The notes below the pieces were generated by a model. The model did no database searches. It was not told the origin of the DNA and saw only the letters and a list, made by a program, of their open reading frames with translations. Position numbers and translations under genes: made by a program. Source: Chloroflexota bacterium (lineage in GTDB: Bacteria > Chloroflexota > Anaerolineae > Caldilineales > Caldilineaceae). From it: a stretch of 64,000 bases of DNA. Of this stretch, positions 61,169 to 64,000 are shown piece after piece (within the stretch, counting starts at the first letter, position 1; each line of letters begins with the position of its first letter). The stretch lies in NCBI GenBank assembly GCA_016861025.1, contig BOKO01000002.1, forward strand, positions 485,990-549,989, written 5' to 3'.

Positions 61169-61990
61169 TCAGCCAGTGCAATCCGCCAGAAAGTCGCCCA
61201 ACAGCGCATTGAAGGTGGATGGCGTCTCCCAGTGCGGCGCGTGACCGGCGTCAGCGATGACCTGGACAGCGCCGCGCCAGAGCGTCGGCATCGTGAGCGC
61301 GTCAAAGTAGGCGCCGTTGATGAGTTGCTCCTGCGCGCCGTGCAGCACAGCCAGCGGTGTACGCAGATTCGCCACAACCTGCACCTCGTCTTTGTACCCG
61401 CCGGGGCGAATGCTCGCCGCAATTGCGGCGCGAGCGCTCCCATCGGCGCGGCGGATGTCCTCCATGAAGCGATCGTCGTCCACAACATAGCCGGGTGCAA
61501 AGAACGCCTGCACAAAGCCGTGCATCTCCGCTTCGCTCAACTGCGGATTGAAAGCCGCGCCCATCGCCGGGTTGGGCAGAAACGCGGCGGCCATGTCGGG
61601 CGGAAAAGCCAGCGGCGGCGCACCGTAGATGAGCACACCTTTGCAGCCCGGAATCTCTTCCACCGCCTCCAGCGCGACATGCCCGCCGAGGCTCCACCCG
61701 ACAAGCACGACGTCGCGCAATTGCAGCGCATCGACCACCTTCGCCACCAGCCGGCCGTAGCCCTGTATCCCCAACCCAGACGCTGCGTCGGCGATCGGCT
61801 GTGAATCGCCAAAGCCGGGCAGATCGATGGCGACCATGCGATAGGCGCGACCGAGTTCACTTTCTAGCTGCGGCTGAAAGGTGCGGCTTGACGAGGAGTT
61901 GCCGTGAATCAGCAAAACAGCCGGCCCGTCACCGCCGCTGTTCGTGTAGGCAACGCGCTGACCGTCGATGGAGAGATGATCGTATTGCAT
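61169..61990 (-). CDS. Alpha/beta hydrolase
   Basis: 273 aa from MQYDHLSIDG with AAAGGG upstream. Core: GPAVLLIHGNSSSSRTF (oxyanion), VAIDLPGFGDSQP, nucleophile elbow VLVGWSLGGHVALE (Ser in GxSxG), and the catalytic His in ADAGHAPHWETP. At the usual acid position (normally GxxD) the sequence is LHGAQEQLIN, where Glu or another residue must serve. Substrate unknown. Confidence 0.85.
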   Translation of the reverse strand: MQYDHLSIDGQRVAYTNSGGDGPAVLLIHGNSSSSRTFQPQLESELGRAYRMVAIDLPGFGDSQPIADAASGLGIQGYGRLVAKVVDALQLRDVVLVGWSLGGHVALEAVEEIPGCKGVLIYGAPPLAFPPDMAAAFLPNPAMGAAFNPQLSEAEMHGFVQAFFAPGYVVDDDRFMEDIRRADGSARAAIAASIRPGGYKDEVQVVANLRTPLAVLHGAQEQLINGAYFDALTMPTLWRGAVQVIADAGHAPHWETPSTFNALLGDFLADCTG

Positions 61991-62286
61991 GGGATCTGCC
62001 CTTTCTTTGTGCTGGATGAATTCGGTTGGACTCGAAGTGGGATTATACACCGATAAGCGCCAAATCGGGTCAATATCGCTTCATGACGCCGCAGCTTCAA
62101 CGCCGTGATCCACATCACAGTGACGCAGAAAACTACAGCGCATCCATCCTCCAACACAGGGTGATATATCATGATTTCCGAAAGAGGGTTTGTTTGGGTG
62201 CGGTTTCTGCCAACAGTTGATCGCATCATCATTCTCTCCAAAGATTTTTGACAGATGATGACATCCTTGATCGGGAACATTCAACC

Positions 62287-63822
62287 ATGAAAAGATCGCT
62301 CTCTCTGCGTTTTCTTGTGATTTTGTTTTTGGCTTCTGCATTTACGTTCAGCATGCCGGTGCGTCCAGCGAACGCAGCATCGTTCGTCGTCAATACGCTG
62401 GATGATGTGCTTGATTTTGATTGCAACGTCGCACATTGCTCATTGCGCGAGGCTATCTATGCCGCCAATGCGGCATCCACCGATGACACCATCACTTTCA
62501 GCGTGAGCGGGACAATTGCGCCTGTCGGCGTCCTACCGGCAATTGTGAATGCGAGCAGTGCAGGCGCATTGATCATTGACGGCGGCGGAAACATCACCAT
62601 CAGCGGCCAAAACGCCGGACGGGTGTTTTGGGTGAACAGCGGGGCAAGTCTCACCCTGAAAAACCTGACGATATCGGGTGGGAGCACGACCGGGGATGGC
62701 GGCGGCGTCGCCAATTTCGGTGTGATGACGGCGAACTCGGTTGCCTTCTCCAACAACCGCGCGGCGGGCGGCGGTGGCATTGCAAACTTCAACGGCGCGA
62801 CGCTGAACGTTGTGAATAGCACCTTTTCAAACAATGTCGCAACCAACGGCGGTGGTGGGCTGGCAAACTATGCCGGCGGTGTGGCGACGGTGGACAACAG
62901 CGCTTTCACCGAAAACAGTACAGATAACAATGGCGGCGGCTTATGGAACGCCGGTTCGTTGACAGTGAACAACAGCGCCATCTCCGCCAACACAGCCCTT
63001 CGCGGCGGTGGCGTCGCAAATTTTGGTGCGCTGTCAGTGAGCGAGACGACGCTCGATCGCAACATCACGATCGTCAGCGGCGAAGGCGGCGCCATGTACA
63101 ACAGCGGCACAGCAACGGTGATCGGCAGCATCATCGATGCGAATAGCGCAGGTTATGGCGGCGGCATTTACACCTTCGACAGCAGCAGCGTGGCGGTTAT
63201 CAAAAGCACTTTCGTTTCCAATCGTGCAGTTTTGGGTGGCGGTGGCATCTACAGCACGGCTGCGAGCGATGTTTTGGTGGGCAACAGCACCTTCGCCGGC
63301 AACGATGCTGGAACTGTCGGCGGCGGCGTTGCCAACAGCGCCACAGTCACCATCGTCAACAGCACATTTTCGGGCAACGGCGCAACCACCGGCGGCGGCG
63401 TTTACGTCACCGGCAGCGCAACGCTTCAAAACACTCTCATTGCCAACAGCACGAGCGGCGGCGACTGCGCAGGCATATTGAGCAGCGCAACCAACAACAA
63501 TCTCATTGAAGATCATAGCAGCGCTTGCGGCCTGACGAACGGCGTCCATGGCAACATCATTGGACGGGACCCAAATCTCGGCGCGCTGACCGGCTCGCCC
63601 GCCTATTTCCCGCTCAACGCTGGCAGCGCAGCGATCGATGCAGGTGATGCGCTGGTCTGTTTTGCGCCGCCAGTTAACAATCAAGCGCAGAACGGCGTGA
63701 TCCGCCCGCAAGATGGCGACGGGAACGGTTCAGCAGTCTGCGACATCGGCTCGGTTGAGTATGTGGGCGCCGAACCACCCTTCGTTAAGCTCTTCTTGCC
63801 CCTGACCCTTCGTTCATCCTGA
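62287..63822 (+). CDS. Secreted CSLREA/parallel beta-helix protein
   Basis: 511 aa from ATG 62287 (an earlier in-frame start at 62248 is unneeded). Signal peptide about residues 1-30 (SLRFLVILFLASAFTFSMPVRPANA). The CSLREA domain FVVNTLDDVLDFDCNVAHCSLREAIYAAN follows, then some 20 short PbH1-like coils with GGGVANFG, NSTFSNN and similar, a right-handed beta-helix. Near the C-terminus is a choice-of-anchor Q-like end (DIGSVEYVG), then VKLFLPLTLRSS, resembling the FLPL-type tails I recall on exported Chloroflexota proteins. Likely a cell-surface or extracellular protein; the ligand is unknown. Confidence 0.82.
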   Translation: MKRSLSLRFLVILFLASAFTFSMPVRPANAASFVVNTLDDVLDFDCNVAHCSLREAIYAANAASTDDTITFSVSGTIAPVGVLPAIVNASSAGALIIDGGGNITISGQNAGRVFWVNSGASLTLKNLTISGGSTTGDGGGVANFGVMTANSVAFSNNRAAGGGGIANFNGATLNVVNSTFSNNVATNGGGGLANYAGGVATVDNSAFTENSTDNNGGGLWNAGSLTVNNSAISANTALRGGGVANFGALSVSETTLDRNITIVSGEGGAMYNSGTATVIGSIIDANSAGYGGGIYTFDSSSVAVIKSTFVSNRAVLGGGGIYSTAASDVLVGNSTFAGNDAGTVGGGVANSATVTIVNSTFSGNGATTGGGVYVTGSATLQNTLIANSTSGGDCAGILSSATNNNLIEDHSSACGLTNGVHGNIIGRDPNLGALTGSPAYFPLNAGSAAIDAGDALVCFAPPVNNQAQNGVIRPQDGDGNGSAVCDIGSVEYVGAEPPFVKLFLPLTLRSS

Positions 63823-63874
63823 GATGTTTTGCGGTTGTCAAAGTATCCAGAAAACGCCGATCATCGTCCGAAAA

Positions 63875-63909
63875 ACATGAGTCATCCCGAATTTTGGGAT
63901 AGCTCATGT
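63875..63909. repeat. Inverted repeat near window end
   Basis: ACATGAGTCATCCC (63875-63888) and GGGATAGCTCATGT (63896-63909) pair at 12 of 14 positions around a 7-nt loop. It may terminate the CSLREA gene or be the outer end of an insertion sequence. Confidence 0.5.
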
Positions 63910-63931
63910 TGTTTGATGGGGTAGCAAAAAA

Positions 63932-63987
63932 GAAACCTCCTGGGCTAGACTGAGGGTGTAAGACACAAGTCAAGCCAAGGAGGTTTC
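63932..63987 (+). promoter_or_regulatory. Hairpin hiding a ribosome binding site
   Basis: GAAACCTCCTGGGCTAGACT (63932-63951) pairs with 63968-63987 at 17 of 20 positions. The 3' arm contains AGGAGG (63978-63983), and the 5' arm CCTCCT (63936-63941) is its exact complement, so ribosome access is blocked in a read-through transcript. Confidence 0.65.
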
Positions 63988-63990
63988 AAT

Positions 63991-64000
63991 ATGAAAGATA
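63991..64000 (+). CDS. Start of an unidentified gene, cut by the window edge (possibly transposase)
   Basis: ATGAAAGAT lies 7 nt after AGGAGG. Only three codons are in the window. The upstream hairpin that hides the ribosome binding site is a device known from insertion sequences, so a transposase is a fair guess but not shown. Confidence 0.45.

Overview
The window reads as a chromosomal segment of a GC-rich, free-living bacterium, most likely a filamentous Chloroflexota of the Caldilinea type. That placement is an inference from gene style: ACR3 and DUF318-type metalloid transporters, carbohydrate ABC importers with TAT-lipoprotein binding proteins, a CSLREA beta-helix protein ending in an FLPL-type tail, and a TtrA-like molybdoenzyme. 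No rRNA, tRNA or CRISPR array was found. Most genes lie on the + strand in short operons.

Layout. 1-10 kb: housekeeping and amino-acid genes (end of a HerA-like ATPase, a saccharopine-dehydrogenase-like enzyme, TypA, TrkA, a class III-like binding lipoprotein, a PLP aminotransferase, threonine aldolase). 10-13.7 kb: a MalG-type permease remnant and two formylglycine-type sulfatases. 13.8-27.7 kb: a respiratory molybdoenzyme locus. It has a PhnD-like sensor lipoprotein, a histidine kinase, a LuxR-type regulator, a VapBC pair, then FeS subunit, NrfD subunit and catalytic subunit in the B-C-A order of tetrathionate reductase loci. A cytochrome c, an FmdE-like protein, a polyferredoxin, a probable selenoprotein and ModBC follow. 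27.8-47.4 kb: an amino-sugar/glycoside catabolism island with a DeoR-PIG-L fusion, a sugar ABC importer, an esterase-like hydrolase, GH4, an isomerase, two Gfo/Idh oxidoreductases, NagA, NagB, a MocR regulator, three aldo/keto reductases (one frameshifted at a G tract) and a methyltransferase.

47.4-51 kb: a minus-strand FecCD/BtuCD-type ABC importer with a P-loop NTPase, preceded by a structured leader resembling the Moco/Tuco riboswitch. I therefore read it as a molybdate/tungstate importer rather than an iron or B12 system. 51-54.7 kb: a MazF-type pair, a TIM-barrel isomerase, an M42 peptidase and a RelE/Phd pair. 54.8-60.2 kb: an arsenic/metalloid cluster (ArsR, ACR3, radical SAM with an AbrB-like domain, second ArsR, ArsP/DUF318 permease, thioredoxin-like protein). 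60.2-64 kb: Smr protein, zinc-ribbon protein, alpha/beta hydrolase, CSLREA protein, and the first codons of a gene whose ribosome binding site is buried in a hairpin, as in insertion sequences.

Two themes link the window. The first is molybdenum and selenium: a molybdopterin enzyme, ModBC, a second Mo/W-type importer under a riboswitch-like leader, and a GDCCVxC-family gene with an in-frame TGA at the conserved cysteine position. The second is a set of unusual intergenic hairpins. In several families each arm is a degenerate tandem array of a 7-10 bp unit and the other arm is its reverse complement. They sit directly after stop codons inside operons, sometimes with a second palindrome nested inside.
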